Positions 10,911-19,933 of a stretch of DNA of 64,000 nt are shown one piece after another. The first letter of the stretch is position 1, and each line of letters begins with the position of its first letter. Source of the stretch: Telluria aromaticivorans (GTDB lineage: Bacteria > Pseudomonadota > Gammaproteobacteria > Burkholderiales > Burkholderiaceae_D); assembly GCF_013003915.1 (NCBI RefSeq), contig NZ_JABAIV010000006.1, forward strand, positions 158,812 to 222,811, in the 5' to 3' direction. The notes beneath the pieces are model-generated. The model did no database searches. It saw nothing but the letters and a program-made list of their open reading frames with translations, and had not been told where the DNA came from. The translations under genes were made by a program, and so were the position numbers.

Positions 10911-11474
10911 ATGCTGCTGATGATCGACAACTACGACTCGTTCACCTATAACATCGTCCAGTACCTGGGCGAGCTGGGCGAGGACGTGCACACCGTGCGC
11001 AACGACCAGATCACACTCGAGCAGATCGAGACGATGGCGCCGGAGCGCATCTGCATCTCGCCGGGCCCGAAGGCGCCGAAGGATGCCGGCATCTCGCTCG
11101 ACATCCTGCGCGAATTCAAGGGCAAGCTGCCGATCCTGGGCGTCTGCCTGGGACACCAGGCCATCGGCGAAGCGTTCGGGGGCAAGGTGATCCGCGCCAA
11201 GCAGGTCATGCACGGCAAGACCTCGCTGATCGCCCACACTGGCGAAGGCGTGTTCAAGGGCTTGCCGAGCCCGTTCACCGTGATCCGCTACCACTCGCTG
11301 GCCATCGAGCGCGCTTCGCTGCCGGACTGCCTGGAAGTGACCGCCTGGACCGACGACGGCGAAATTATGGGCGTGCGCCACAAGGAGTTCGATATCGAGG
11401 GTGTGCAGTTCCATCCGGAATCGATCCTGTCGGAGCATGGACATGCGCTGTTGAAAAATTTTCTCGTGCGCTGA
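10911..11474 (+). CDS. trpG: anthranilate synthase component II (glutamine amidotransferase)
   Basis: A 187-aa class I glutamine amidotransferase that passes ammonia to TrpE; related PabA proteins serve p-aminobenzoate synthesis. Visible are [14 protein letters not shown], the nucleophile Cys79 in [11 protein letters not shown], and the His-Glu pair in [13 protein letters not shown]. The ATG lies one base after the trpE stop, with GGGGAG in the trpE 3' end as RBS. A 229-bp gap containing a repeat separates it from trpD. Confidence 0.96.
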   Translation: MLLMIDNYDSFTYNIVQYLGELGEDVHTVRNDQITLEQIETMAPERICISPGPKAPKDAGISLDILREFKGKLPILGVCLGHQAIGEAFGGKVIRAKQVMHGKTSLIAHTGEGVFKGLPSPFTVIRYHSLAIERASLPDCLEVTAWTDDGEIMGVRHKEFDIEGVQFHPESILSEHGHALLKNFLVR

Positions 11475-11514
11475 CGTAGACCGCAGCCTTACCGTACACC
11501 ACCGCACTTCAGAC

Positions 11515-11640
11515 CGTCGTTCCCGCCACTGGCGGAACCGACTTCCGGCGAAGGCCGGAATCCAAGTTGCATGCTCAGCTCGCAAGCTTGATGTCGGCGT
11601 AACGCGACGAACTTAGGTTCCGGCCTTCGCCGGAACGACG
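11515..11640. repeat. 126-bp palindromic repeat element between trpG and trpD
   Basis: The element has exact 9-bp inverted termini: CGTCGTTCC (11515-11523) and GGAACGACG (11632-11640). Inside are two hairpins of the same motif in inverted arrangement, TTCCGGCGAAGGCCGGAA (11543-11560) and TTCCGGCCTTCGCCGGAA (11618-11635). It looks like a REP/MITE-type extragenic palindrome. It sits in the middle of the trp operon, where the RNA hairpins could tune trpD expression. Confidence 0.7.
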
Positions 11641-11703
11641 GTGCTGGGGAAAACTCATAGAAGTATGCTGCAGAGTCACACTCTCACTAAAACTGGACCC
11701 GAC

Positions 11704-12753
11704 ATGCCGATCACCCCACAAGAAGCCCTGCTGCGCTGTATCGAACACCGCGAGATCTTCCACGACGAGATGCTGCACCTGTTCCGCCAGATCATGTCGG
11801 GCGAGATGTCGCCGACCATGGTGGCGGCGCTGACCATGGGCCTGCGCGTGAAGAAGGAAACCATCGGCGAGATCACCGCCGCTGCCCAGGTGATGCGCGA
11901 ATTCTCGACCAAGGTGCCGATGGCCGACACCACCAGGCTGCTCGACATCGTCGGCACCGGCGGTGACGGCGCGAATACCTTCAACATCTCGAGCGCCTCG
12001 ATGTTCGTGGCCGCCGCCGCCGGCGCACGCGTGGCCAAGCACGGCGGGCGCAGCGTGTCGTCCTCGAGCGGCAGCGCGGACGTGATCGAAGCGCTGGGCG
12101 CCTGCATCGACCTGAAACCCGAGCAGATCGCGCAATCGATCGCCCAGACCGGCATCGGCTTCATGTTCGCCCCCAACCACCATGCGGCCATGAAGCACGT
12201 GGCGCCGGTGCGCCGCGAACTGGGCGTGCGCAGCATCTTCAACATCCTGGGGCCGCTGACCAACCCGGCCGGTGCGCCGAACATCCTGATGGGCGTGTTT
12301 CACCCCGACCTGGTCGGCATCCAGGTGCGCGTGCTGCAGCGCCTCGGCGCCCAGCATGCGATGGTGGTCTGGGGCCGCGACAACATGGACGAGGTCTCGC
12401 TCGGCGCTGGCACCCTGGTCGGTGAGCTGGTCAACGGCGAGATCCGCGAATACGAGATCCACCCCGAAGACTTCGGCATGCCGATGATCTCGAGCCGCAA
12501 CCTGAAAGTGGCCGATACGGCCGAATCGAAGCTGCGCGTGCTGGAAGCGTTGCGTGGAGAGCCGGGACCGGCGACCGACATCGTGGCGCTCAATGCCGGC
12601 ACCGCACTGTACGCGGCCGGGGTGAGCGCTTCGATCGAGGAAGGCCTGGCGAAAGCACGCGCGGCGATCGCCTCCGGCGCGGCGACCGCCAAGCTCGAGC
12701 AGTTCGTGCAGGTGACCCGGCAGCTGGCAGGGTCACAGGTCGGTGCGCGCTGA
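11704..12753 (+). CDS. trpD: anthranilate phosphoribosyltransferase
   Basis: A 349-aa enzyme joining anthranilate to PRPP, the second step of tryptophan synthesis. Family signatures are the PRPP-binding [36 protein letters not shown], and [14 protein letters not shown] for anthranilate. The start at ATG 11704 matches the family N-terminus [15 protein letters not shown]; the frame continues upstream to 11641 within the repeat element, which is rejected. Its stop overlaps the ATG of the LysE-type gene (TGATG), indicating translational coupling. Confidence 0.97.
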   Translation: MPITPQEALLRCIEHREIFHDEMLHLFRQIMSGEMSPTMVAALTMGLRVKKETIGEITAAAQVMREFSTKVPMADTTRLLDIVGTGGDGANTFNISSASMFVAAAAGARVAKHGGRSVSSSSGSADVIEALGACIDLKPEQIAQSIAQTGIGFMFAPNHHAAMKHVAPVRRELGVRSIFNILGPLTNPAGAPNILMGVFHPDLVGIQVRVLQRLGAQHAMVVWGRDNMDEVSLGAGTLVGELVNGEIREYEIHPEDFGMPMISSRNLKVADTAESKLRVLEALRGEPGPATDIVALNAGTALYAAGVSASIEEGLAKARAAIASGAATAKLEQFVQVTRQLAGSQVGAR

Positions 12754-13391
12754 TGTTCGGCATCCACGACCTGGCGCTGTTCGTCATCTCGGGACTGCTG
12801 CTGAACATCATGCCGGGACCGGATTCGCTGCTGATCATGGCGCGCAGCGCCACCCAGGGCTGGCGCGCGGGCGTTGCGGCCGCGCTGGGTATCGGCGCCG
12901 GGACCATGGTCCATGTGCTGGCGGCGGCGCTCGGGCTGTCGGCGATCCTCGCCACCTCGGCTACCGCCTTCACGGTAGTCAAATACATCGGGGCGGCCTA
13001 CATCCTGTATATGGCGATTGGCCTGCTGCGCAGCCGCCGGAGCAGCGCCACGACGGCTGCGCAGCTGGCGGTGACGCCCCTGCCCTACCGAAAAATCTTC
13101 GCACAGGGCGTGCTGACCAATGTGCTGAACCCGAAGGTGGCGCTGTTCTTCCTGGCCTTCGTGCCGCAGTTTATCGATGCGGCTTCGCCGACCAAGACGC
13201 TGGCCTTCATCGTCCTGGGCTGCATTTTCAACGTCAACGGCATGCTGTGGTGTTGCGGCCTCGCGCTCTTCACCGCCTTTGCCAGCGCCCGCATCAAGAT
13301 CAACCAGACCGCCTCGCTGTGGCTCAACCGGGTTACCGGCGGCCTGTTCGCCTGGCTCGGCATCAAGCTCGCCCTGGCTGAGCAGAATTAA
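12753..13391 (+). CDS. LysE/RhtB-family amino-acid exporter inside the trp operon
   Basis: A 212-aa inner-membrane protein with about six hydrophobic segments. It carries the LysE/RhtB hallmark NIMPGPDSLLIMARSATQGWRAG near the N-terminus and LNPKVALFFLAFVPQF in the middle. Members export Lys, homoserine, threonine, leucine or similar compounds. The ATG overlaps the trpD stop and trpC follows after 9 nt, so it is an integral part of the trp transcript. That context suggests export of tryptophan or an intermediate such as anthranilate, but no residue evidence fixes the substrate. Confidence 0.92.
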   Translation: MFGIHDLALFVISGLLLNIMPGPDSLLIMARSATQGWRAGVAAALGIGAGTMVHVLAAALGLSAILATSATAFTVVKYIGAAYILYMAIGLLRSRRSSATTAAQLAVTPLPYRKIFAQGVLTNVLNPKVALFFLAFVPQFIDAASPTKTLAFIVLGCIFNVNGMLWCCGLALFTAFASARIKINQTASLWLNRVTGGLFAWLGIKLALAEQN

Positions 13392-13400
13392 AGGTTTTCC

Positions 13401-14201
13401 ATGTCCGACATCCTCAACAAAATCCTGGCCGTCAAGGCCGACGAAGTGGCCGCGGCGAAGAAGCACCGCGACCTGTTCAGCCTGCGCCGCGAGGTGGAAG
13501 GCGATCCCGAAGCACGCCGCGGCATCCGCGGTTTCGAAACCAGCCTGCGCAGCAAGATCGCGGCTGGCCATGCCGGCATCATCGCGGAAGTGAAGAAGGC
13601 CTCGCCGTCGAAAGGCGTGCTGCGGCCGGACTTCCAGCCGGCGGCGATCGCGCAAAGCTATGCGGAATATGGCGCGGCCTGCCTGTCGGTGCTGACCGAC
13701 GTGCAGTTCTTCCAGGGCTCCGTCGATTACCTGCGCCAGGCTAGATCCGCCTGCGCGCTGCCCGTCATCCGCAAGGACTTCATGGTCGACCTGTACCAGG
13801 TCTACGAAGCACGCGCGATGGGGGCGGATGCGATCCTCCTGATCGTGTCGGCGCTGGACCACGGGCTGATGGCGGAACTGGAAGCCTGCGCGCACGAACT
13901 GGGGATGGACGTGCTGGTCGAAGTACACGATGGCGACGAGCTGACCGCGGCGCTCAAGCTGCAGACGCCGCTGGTGGGCATCAACAACCGCAACCTGCGC
14001 ACTTTCGAGGTAACGCTGGAGACGACGCTGGGACTGCTGCCGCGCATTCCGCCGGAACGCATCGTCGTGACGGAATCGGGGATCATGGGGCCGGCCGACG
14101 TGAAGCGCATGCGCGAGGCGGAGGTGCACGCCTTCCTCGTCGGGGAGGCATTCATGCGCGCGCCGGAGCCTGGGGTTGAGTTGCAGCGCCTGTTTGGGTG
14201 A
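13401..14201 (+). CDS. trpC: indole-3-glycerol phosphate synthase
   Basis: A 266-aa TIM-barrel enzyme that closes the indole ring of CdRP with loss of CO2. Conserved: [18 protein letters not shown] with the catalytic lysine and glutamate, [40 protein letters not shown], and [12 protein letters not shown]. The N-terminal [16 protein letters not shown] is family-typical. It is the last gene of the operon here; trpB, trpA and trpF are absent from the window and presumably lie elsewhere. No fused TrpF domain is present. Confidence 0.97.
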   Translation: MSDILNKILAVKADEVAAAKKHRDLFSLRREVEGDPEARRGIRGFETSLRSKIAAGHAGIIAEVKKASPSKGVLRPDFQPAAIAQSYAEYGAACLSVLTDVQFFQGSVDYLRQARSACALPVIRKDFMVDLYQVYEARAMGADAILLIVSALDHGLMAELEACAHELGMDVLVEVHDGDELTAALKLQTPLVGINNRNLRTFEVTLETTLGLLPRIPPERIVVTESGIMGPADVKRMREAEVHAFLVGEAFMRAPEPGVELQRLFG

Positions 14202-14278
14202 TCCGGAACTCCGGATGAATTGACGAGTCAAAGGAGAGCGCTCTCGAAGCGCCAACCTGCGATCTTCATTCATCCACC

Positions 14279-14785
14279 ATGAACATCCCTCTTGGCAATA
14301 AAGCGCGGCCCCCAATCCTGCCAACTGCGCTGCTGGCAGTCCTGTGCGGATGCGCGGGCCCGCCCCCTCCCGATGCGGCACCTGAAAGCCGGGTTACCGT
14401 CATCGTCGCCCCACTGCCGGCGGCCGCTCCCGTCCCGCCCCCGTCGCTGACATTGGAAGCCTACAAGGCGAGCGTGGCGCGCCGCATCGTCGACCGCAAC
14501 GCGGACCGCATCTTCAGCGGCCAGCTACCGCCGATGCTGCCCGCCATCGTGGTCGTCAACATTACCGTGGACAAGGAAGGCCAGCTGACCGACGTGCAGG
14601 TGCAGCGCTCGCGCGACCCCGAGGCGTCGCAGGTTGCGCTGGCGTCGATGCGGCGCAGCGGTCCGCTGCCCCGGCCCGATGGGCTGCTGGTGAGGAACAG
14701 CAGCGCGATGACCTTCTCGGAAACTTTCCTGTTCGACGCGAGCTACCGCTTCCAGCTACGTTCGCTCGCCGGACCGCAGGAGTGA
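14279..14785 (+). CDS. lipoprotein with TonB-like C-terminal domain
   Basis: A 168-aa secreted protein. The N-terminus PTALLAVLCGC is a lipobox, so the mature protein would be a lipoprotein starting at Cys. A Pro/Ala-rich linker follows. Residues about 60-165 resemble a TonB/TolA C-terminal domain: VVVNITVDKEGQLTDVQVQRSRDPEASQVALASMRR follows the pattern of beta-strand, helix and paired small residues. No TonB transmembrane anchor or XPX spacer is present, so it is not a classical TonB. The partner is unknown. It stands alone between trpC and the convergent M20 peptidase. Confidence 0.7.
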   Translation: MNIPLGNKARPPILPTALLAVLCGCAGPPPPDAAPESRVTVIVAPLPAAAPVPPPSLTLEAYKASVARRIVDRNADRIFSGQLPPMLPAIVVVNITVDKEGQLTDVQVQRSRDPEASQVALASMRRSGPLPRPDGLLVRNSSAMTFSETFLFDASYRFQLRSLAGPQE

Positions 14786-14813
14786 GATTCCGCCCCCGAG
14801 GAGGCGGGTGCGT

Positions 14814-16127
14814 TCAGCGCCCGAGTACGTTCAGCACGGCCAGGCTCATGGCCTGTGCGGCGGTCTTGATCGACGGTTCCGGCACCGGTGCATAGAACGG
14901 TGAATGGTTGAAGGCGATTGGCTTGCCGCCCTCGCGCGCGGCCTCAAGCACCGCTTTCGGGTCGTAGATGCCGGTGAAGAAGAACATCGACGGCACGCCT
15001 TCATTGACGAAGACCGAGAAGTCTTCGCTGGCCGTCATGGCCGGCATGCGCTGGGCATTCGCGGCGCCGAAGGCATCCCTGAACACGGCCTCGGTTTTGT
15101 TTACCAGCGCTTCGCTGTTGACGATGGCCTCGCCGCCGCTGATGAACTTGAGGTCCGGCGCCGGTGCACCCGCCATGGCGGCGGACGCATTGGCGACACG
15201 GCGCACGCCCTCCAGCAGCTTGGCGCGCACGGCCGGGCTGTACGAACGGATGGTCCCGCGCACCAGCACGCTGTCCGGGATGATGTTGCCGACGGTGCCC
15301 CCCTGGATCGCGCCGATGGTGACGACGCCGAATTCCTTCGGGTCCTTCTCGCGGCTGATGACCGTCTGCACGTCCACCACGAAGCGCGCGGCGATGGTGA
15401 TCGGGTCGACTGACTTGTCCGGCGCCGAGCCGTGGCCGCCGCGGCCCTTGAACACGAATTCGATGGTGTCCGAATTCGACGAGACCGGACCGGAATTGAA
15501 GCCGACCGTCCCGTGCGCCAAAGGCCAGGAATGCAGCGCGAACGCGTAGTCAGGCTTGGGGAAGCGCTTGAACAAACCGTCGTCCAGCATCGCCCTGGCG
15601 CCGCCGGCGATTTCTTCCGCCGGCTGGGCGATGAATACCAGGGTGCCCTTCCATTGCGACTTGAGTTCCACCAGCGTACGTGCGCTGCCGAGCCAGCTCG
15701 CCATGTGCACGTCGTGGCCGCAGCTATGGGTGACGAAGCTTTCGCGGCCGTCGCTCATGGCGCGGACGCGGCTGGCATACGGAAGGCCGGTTTTTTCTTC
15801 CATCGGCAGGCCGTCCATGTCGGTGCGCACCAGCACCGTCGGGCCGGCGCCGTTCTTCAGCACGGCGACCACGCCGGTCTTGCCGACTTTTTCGGTGACC
15901 TCGAAACCGAGCTTGCGCATTTCGGCGGCCAGCTTGCCGGCGGTGCGGGTTTCCTGGAAAGCGATTTCGGGGTGGGCGTGGAGGTCTTTGTAGACGGTGT
16001 CGAGCCACGGATACATGGCGTTGACGCGGGTGGTGACGTCGGTTTTCAGGGGGGCTGGGAGCTGGGCAAATGCAGGGGTCGTGGCGAGGGCGAGGATGGC
16101 GGCGATGCTGTACAGGGCAGTTTTCAA
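14814..16127 (-). CDS. M20-family amidohydrolase, periplasmic (hippurate/N-acyl-amino-acid hydrolase-like)
   Basis: A 437-aa zinc-dependent hydrolase of the M20D group. An N-terminal signal peptide (KTALYSIAAILALATTPAFA) predicts export, unusual for the mostly cytosolic HipO/IAA-amino-acid hydrolases. Metal-site segments include SCGHDVHMASWLG and FIAQPAEEIAGGA, and a late MTASEDFSVF matches the family. The start codon is TTG at 16127 with GAGG five bases upstream. It probably cleaves N-acyl or peptide-like amides in the periplasm; the substrate is not determinable. Confidence 0.88.
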   Translation of the reverse strand: MKTALYSIAAILALATTPAFAQLPAPLKTDVTTRVNAMYPWLDTVYKDLHAHPEIAFQETRTAGKLAAEMRKLGFEVTEKVGKTGVVAVLKNGAGPTVLVRTDMDGLPMEEKTGLPYASRVRAMSDGRESFVTHSCGHDVHMASWLGSARTLVELKSQWKGTLVFIAQPAEEIAGGARAMLDDGLFKRFPKPDYAFALHSWPLAHGTVGFNSGPVSSNSDTIEFVFKGRGGHGSAPDKSVDPITIAARFVVDVQTVISREKDPKEFGVVTIGAIQGGTVGNIIPDSVLVRGTIRSYSPAVRAKLLEGVRRVANASAAMAGAPAPDLKFISGGEAIVNSEALVNKTEAVFRDAFGAANAQRMPAMTASEDFSVFVNEGVPSMFFFTGIYDPKAVLEAAREGGKPIAFNHSPFYAPVPEPSIKTAAQAMSLAVLNVLGR

Positions 16128-16150
16128 GTGGACCTCAAGGCTGGCACTGG

Positions 16151-16183
16151 TTGAACGCGTGGGCGGAATCCGCCCACCCTACG
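16151..16183. repeat. dispersed palindromic repeat, short form (copy 1 of 4)
   Basis: TTGAACGCG, then a hairpin GTGGGCGG/CCGCCCAC with a short loop, then CCTACG. It belongs to the family seen at 38554, 57056 and 59829, all of which share TGAACGC or CGAACGC on one side and CCCTACG or GCTACG on the other. It lies in the 74-bp gap between the M61 and M20 peptidase genes. Confidence 0.65.
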
Positions 16184-16201
16184 GGATGCGGCAACGCGGC
16201 C

Positions 16202-18022
16202 TCAGATGGCGCTTGGACGCGGAAGTAGCGACGACTTCTTGCCGGCGACCGCCTGCGACAGGGTGATGCTCGGCACGCGGTCACCCTGCAGGGTCACGTC
16301 AAAGCTCATCAGCTCATCGCGGCGGAAAGCGTGCACGACCACCTTGTCGCCGACGCGGTAGCGCGCCACCAGCGTGTCGACGTTCGAGGGGTTGCCGTTG
16401 ACGCGCAGGCCGTCGATGGCGATGACGATGTCCTGCGCCGACAGGCCGGCCCGGTGTGCGGCGCCGCCTTCGTGGACCTGGGTCAGCTTGGCGCCCGCCG
16501 GGTCGCGGCCGATGCCGGCGTCGAGCGAGGCCTTGGCGTTCTTGCGCTCATCCGCCAGCTTGACGCCGAACGGCGCGTACAGCTTGGCCAGCGGCAGGTC
16601 TTCTAGGCCGCGCACCCAGCGCTCGAACAAAGTGCGCAGCTTCGCGCCGCAGACCTCGTCGAAGATCGCCTCGACTTCCGCTTCCGTCACGCCGCGCCCC
16701 ACACCGGCGTAAAAGTCGCGCCCGAAACGCTCCCACAGCGCCAGCATCACGTTGTCGAGCGATTTGGCGCCGCCGGTCTTGGCGCGGATGGTCAGGTCGA
16801 AGGCCAGCGCAATCAGCGAGCCCTTGGTGTAATAGCTGATGATGGCGTTCGGCGAATTCTCGTCCTGGCGGTAGTACTTGCTCCAGGCATCGAAGCTCGA
16901 ATCGGCCACGCTCTGCTTGGTACGGCCAGTGCCGCGCAGGACACCGCCGATGGTCTTGGCCTGCAGCTTCAGGTAGGTGGCTTCGCCAATGATCCCGGCG
17001 CGCACCAGCATCAGGTCGTCGTAATAGCTGGTGAAGCCCTCGAACAGCCAGAGCAGCGGCGTGTAGTTCTCGGTCTGCAGGTCGTAGGGCGCGAACACCG
17101 CCGGTTTGATGCGCTTGACGTTCCAGGTGTGGAAGTACTCGTGGCTGCACAGGCCGAGGAAGCGCAAATAGCCTTCGCCCGGCTCGGCGCTCTTGGCGCT
17201 GGCCGTGCATGGCAGGTCGGCGCGGGCGCAGATCAGGGCGGTCGAGGCGCGGTGTTCCAGGCCGCCGTAGCCGTCGCCGACCGCCATCGTCATGAACACG
17301 TAGCGCTCCATCGGCGCGCGCCGGGTCTGAGGTTCGAAGAAGGCGATCTGGGTTTCGCAGATCGCCTTCAGGTCGGCCTGCAGGCGTGCCATGTCGAGGT
17401 TCGGCACGCGGCCGGTGATGACGATGTCGTGCGGGATGCCGCAGGCGTCGAAGCTGGCCAGCTCGAAGTCGCCCATCTCCACCGGGTGGTCGATCAGTTC
17501 GTCGTAGTCGCCCGCGACATAGGTGCCGAAGCCGTAGCGTTTTGCGCCCAGTTCGCGCATCGCGGTGGCGACGCGCCAGCCTTTCGCGGCCGGGTCGGCG
17601 GGACGCTGGATGTCCACCTGATGCGCCAAACCTTCCTGGCCGGCCACGCGCAGGAACACGCTGGTGCCGTTGAAGAAACCATGGGTCTGGTCGAGGTGGG
17701 CGGCGCGCACCGACAGGTCCCAGGCATAGACCTCGTAGTGCAGGGTCAGCGGGCCGGCCGTGCGCGCGGCGCGCCACGAGTGCTTGTCCAGTTTAACCAG
17801 CGTGACGTCAAGGCCGCCGCTTTCGGCGCGGATGCGCACGATGTTGCGGGCGAACTCACGAATCATGTAGCTGCCCGGGATCCAGGCCGGCAGCGCGAAT
17901 ACCTGACCTTCCGGATCTGGCGCTGCGACCGTGACGGTCACGTTGAAGAGGTGGCCGGCCAGGTCTTTCGGCACGATGGTGTACAGGATGGCGGGCTGCT
18001 TTTTCTGGGATGGTTTCTTCAT
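16202..18022 (-). CDS. M61-family glycyl aminopeptidase with PDZ domain
   Basis: A 606-aa zinc metallopeptidase. Order: N-terminal M61 beta-sandwich (about 10-180), catalytic domain with HEYFHTWNVKR (zinc-binding HExxH) and FEGFTSYYDDLML supplying the downstream glutamate, then a C-terminal PDZ domain (about 490-585) with GAAHRAGLSAQDIVIAIDG. The length fits the PDZ-containing M61 group, known for aminopeptidase activity on Gly/Ala-terminated peptides in Sphingomonas. There is no clear signal peptide at the ATG 18022 start, so it is probably cytosolic. It is separated from the M20 gene by a dispersed repeat. Confidence 0.92.
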   Translation of the reverse strand: MKKPSQKKQPAILYTIVPKDLAGHLFNVTVTVAAPDPEGQVFALPAWIPGSYMIREFARNIVRIRAESGGLDVTLVKLDKHSWRAARTAGPLTLHYEVYAWDLSVRAAHLDQTHGFFNGTSVFLRVAGQEGLAHQVDIQRPADPAAKGWRVATAMRELGAKRYGFGTYVAGDYDELIDHPVEMGDFELASFDACGIPHDIVITGRVPNLDMARLQADLKAICETQIAFFEPQTRRAPMERYVFMTMAVGDGYGGLEHRASTALICARADLPCTASAKSAEPGEGYLRFLGLCSHEYFHTWNVKRIKPAVFAPYDLQTENYTPLLWLFEGFTSYYDDLMLVRAGIIGEATYLKLQAKTIGGVLRGTGRTKQSVADSSFDAWSKYYRQDENSPNAIISYYTKGSLIALAFDLTIRAKTGGAKSLDNVMLALWERFGRDFYAGVGRGVTEAEVEAIFDEVCGAKLRTLFERWVRGLEDLPLAKLYAPFGVKLADERKNAKASLDAGIGRDPAGAKLTQVHEGGAAHRAGLSAQDIVIAIDGLRVNGNPSNVDTLVARYRVGDKVVVHAFRRDELMSFDVTLQGDRVPSITLSQAVAGKKSSLLPRPSAI

Positions 18023-18115
18023 GATGGGATCGTGGTCGTCCGGCAGGTCTTATAGTTGTTGTTCTCTCTAGTGTAATCCGATTCGATCACGGCGGGAAAC
18101 TATGACATGCATATG

Positions 18116-18697
18116 TCATACCGGAAGGTCTGACGGACTGTCGATATCGCGCAGGATGCCGGGGTCGTCGACCTCGATCCCGGTGACCGGATGGGTCTGC
18201 AGCAGGCGGCGCGCGCCCTGGTCGCCGCCCAGCGCCAGCAGGGCATCGAGGTGCCCCGCGCCGAAGGCCACCGGGTTGCCGCGCCGGCCGCCGCTCACCG
18301 GCACCGCGATCGTGTGGCCGTCGGCGCCATGCGCCACGGCGTCGCGCAGCGCGGCCAGCGTGGTGTCCTGCACGAAGGGCATGTCGCCCAGTGCTACCAG
18401 CCAGCCTTCCGACGGTAAAGAGTGACGAATCGCATGGACGAGCGATGCGCCCATGCCGGTGTCGGCGTGCGCGCATACGGTGACTTCGCAGCCGAGTGCG
18501 CGCAAGGCATCGGCCACGCCGCCATCTTCCGGCGGCACGACTGCCACCACGCGGGGAACGCAGGCGAGCAGCCGGCGCGCACTGGCGGCCACCACCAGCT
18601 CGCCGCCGGGCAGCCGCTGCAGCAGCTTGTTGCGTGCTCCCGAAGGATCGAAACGGCGTCCCCGTCCGGCGGCAAGCAGGATGCCGGTCGGGGCCAT
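18116..18697 (-). CDS. MobA/MocA-like nucleotidyltransferase (molybdenum cofactor cytidylyltransferase-like)
   Basis: A 193-aa protein of the GT-A nucleotidyltransferase fold. The N-terminus TGILLAAGRGRRFDPSGARNK is the nucleotide-binding LAAGxGxRF...K motif, and LVALGDMPFV supplies the metal-binding aspartate. Related MocA attaches CMP to molybdopterin for xanthine-oxidase-type enzymes. The start is set at ATG 18697, four bases after the stop of the 2Fe-2S gene; a nine-residue longer form is possible. Coupling to a xanthine-oxidase-family small subunit supports a MocA role. Confidence 0.85.
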   Translation of the reverse strand: MAPTGILLAAGRGRRFDPSGARNKLLQRLPGGELVVAASARRLLACVPRVVAVVPPEDGGVADALRALGCEVTVCAHADTGMGASLVHAIRHSLPSEGWLVALGDMPFVQDTTLAALRDAVAHGADGHTIAVPVSGGRRGNPVAFGAGHLDALLALGGDQGARRLLQTHPVTGIEVDDPGILRDIDSPSDLPV

Positions 18698-18701
18698 TGT
18701 C

Positions 18702-19160
18702 TCAGGCCAGCGTGTCGGCGGCATCCTTGATGGCCGCGCGGATGCGTTGGTAGGTGCCGCAGCGGCAGATGTTGCCGCTCATTGCGCCGTCGATGTCGGC
18801 ATCGCTCGGGCGCTTGTTGGTGCGCAGCAGGGCCACGGCACTCATCACCTGCCCGCTCTGGCAGTAGCCGCACTGCGGCACGTCGTGCCTGACCCACGCG
18901 TCCTGCACCGCCTTGCCGATCGTGTCGCCCTCCATCGCTTCGATGGTCGTGATCTTGTGGCCCTGCGCGCTGGATATCGGCGTGACGCAGGAACGGACCG
19001 GATTGCCGTCCAGGTGCACGGTGCAGGCGCCGCACAGCGCCGCGCCGCAGCCGAACTTGGTGCCGGTCATATCGAGCTGGTCGCGCAGCGCCCACAGGAT
19101 GGGCGTGGCGGGATCGGCGTCGACCTCCAGGACCCGCCCGTTGATGTTCAAGGTGAGCAC
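18702..19160 (-). CDS. 2Fe-2S subunit of a xanthine-oxidase-family oxidoreductase (IorA-like), orphan
   Basis: A 152-aa protein with the two 2Fe-2S clusters of this family. The N-terminal ferredoxin-like cluster shows CGAALCGACTVHLDG plus an earlier Cys, and the C-terminal helical cluster shows CGYCQSGQ and CRCGTY. The closest recalled group is isoquinoline 1-oxidoreductase alpha (IorA). The start is GTG at 19160 with AGGAAG six bases upstream, 16 bp after the dsbC stop. The catalytic Moco subunit is not adjacent: dsbC lies upstream and mocA-like downstream. It may pair with a subunit encoded elsewhere. Confidence 0.9.
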   Translation of the reverse strand: MLTLNINGRVLEVDADPATPILWALRDQLDMTGTKFGCGAALCGACTVHLDGNPVRSCVTPISSAQGHKITTIEAMEGDTIGKAVQDAWVRHDVPQCGYCQSGQVMSAVALLRTNKRPSDADIDGAMSGNICRCGTYQRIRAAIKDAADTLA

Positions 19161-19176
19161 GTGCCGCTTCCTGTAC

Positions 19177-19896
19177 TTACTTCAGCGACTGCAGCTTGGC
19201 TTCCAGCGACTTCAGGTCGACCGCGCCCGGGATGCGGGTGCCGTCGGTGAAGAAGATGGCCGGCGTACCCGTGATCTTGAGTTTCTGGCCCAGGGCGGCA
19301 ACCTTGTCGTTCGGCGAGTCGCAGGCGCTTGGCGCCGTCGGCGGCAGCTTGCCGTTGATCATCCAGTCGTCCCAGGCCTTGATGCGGTCAGGGGCGCACC
19401 AGATGTTCTTCGACTTCACGAACGAATCCTCGGACAGGATGTTGTACATGAAGGTATAGATCGTGACGTTGTCGATGTCCTTGAGCGTGGTCTGGCGCAG
19501 GCGCTTGCAGTAGCCGCAGTTCGGGTCTTCGAACACCGCGATCGTACGCTTGCCATTGCCCTTGACCTGCTTGAGCGCCATCTCCAGCGGCAGGTCGGAG
19601 AACTTGATCTTGTTGATCTCTTCGATACGCGCGGTGGTCAGGTCGGTCGAGGTCTTGGTGTCGTAGATACGGCCGATGAACAGGTAATCGCCCTTCTTGT
19701 CCGTATACAGGATGTCGCCGGCCACGCGCACTTCGAACAGGCCGCTGTACGGCGTCTCGCGGATCGATTCGATCTTGGCGCCGCCCAGGCGCGGTTCGAG
19801 CGCCTTCTTGATGTTCGCCTCGGTGGCGTTCTGCGCCTCGACGCAGGATGCGAGCAGGCCCGTCGCCAGCAGGACGGCGACCTTCGTTTTCAACAT
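19177..19896 (-). CDS. dsbC: thiol:disulfide interchange protein DsbC
   Basis: A 239-aa periplasmic disulfide isomerase. It has an N-terminal signal (LKTKVAVLLATGLLASC), a dimerisation domain (about 25-85) and a thioredoxin domain with active site CGYC in FEDPNCGYCKRLR. A second pair (Cys in IWCAPD and SACDSP) matches the structural disulfide of E. coli DsbC. A cis-proline region ITGTPAIFFTDGTRIPGA is present. The ATG at 19896 has AAGGAAA upstream. Co-directional with the upstream UbiH-type gene and downstream iorA-like gene, so possibly one transcript. Confidence 0.95.
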   Translation of the reverse strand: MLKTKVAVLLATGLLASCVEAQNATEANIKKALEPRLGGAKIESIRETPYSGLFEVRVAGDILYTDKKGDYLFIGRIYDTKTSTDLTTARIEEINKIKFSDLPLEMALKQVKGNGKRTIAVFEDPNCGYCKRLRQTTLKDIDNVTIYTFMYNILSEDSFVKSKNIWCAPDRIKAWDDWMINGKLPPTAPSACDSPNDKVAALGQKLKITGTPAIFFTDGTRIPGAVDLKSLEAKLQSLK

Positions 19897-19933
19897 GGTA
19901 TTTCCTTAAAAGTTACTTGCCCGGCTTACCGGA

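Noticed and set aside
12300-14381. A 693-codon - strand frame opposite trpD, lysE and trpC
   Set aside because: Antisense to three motif-bearing trp-operon genes; no RBS or family match.
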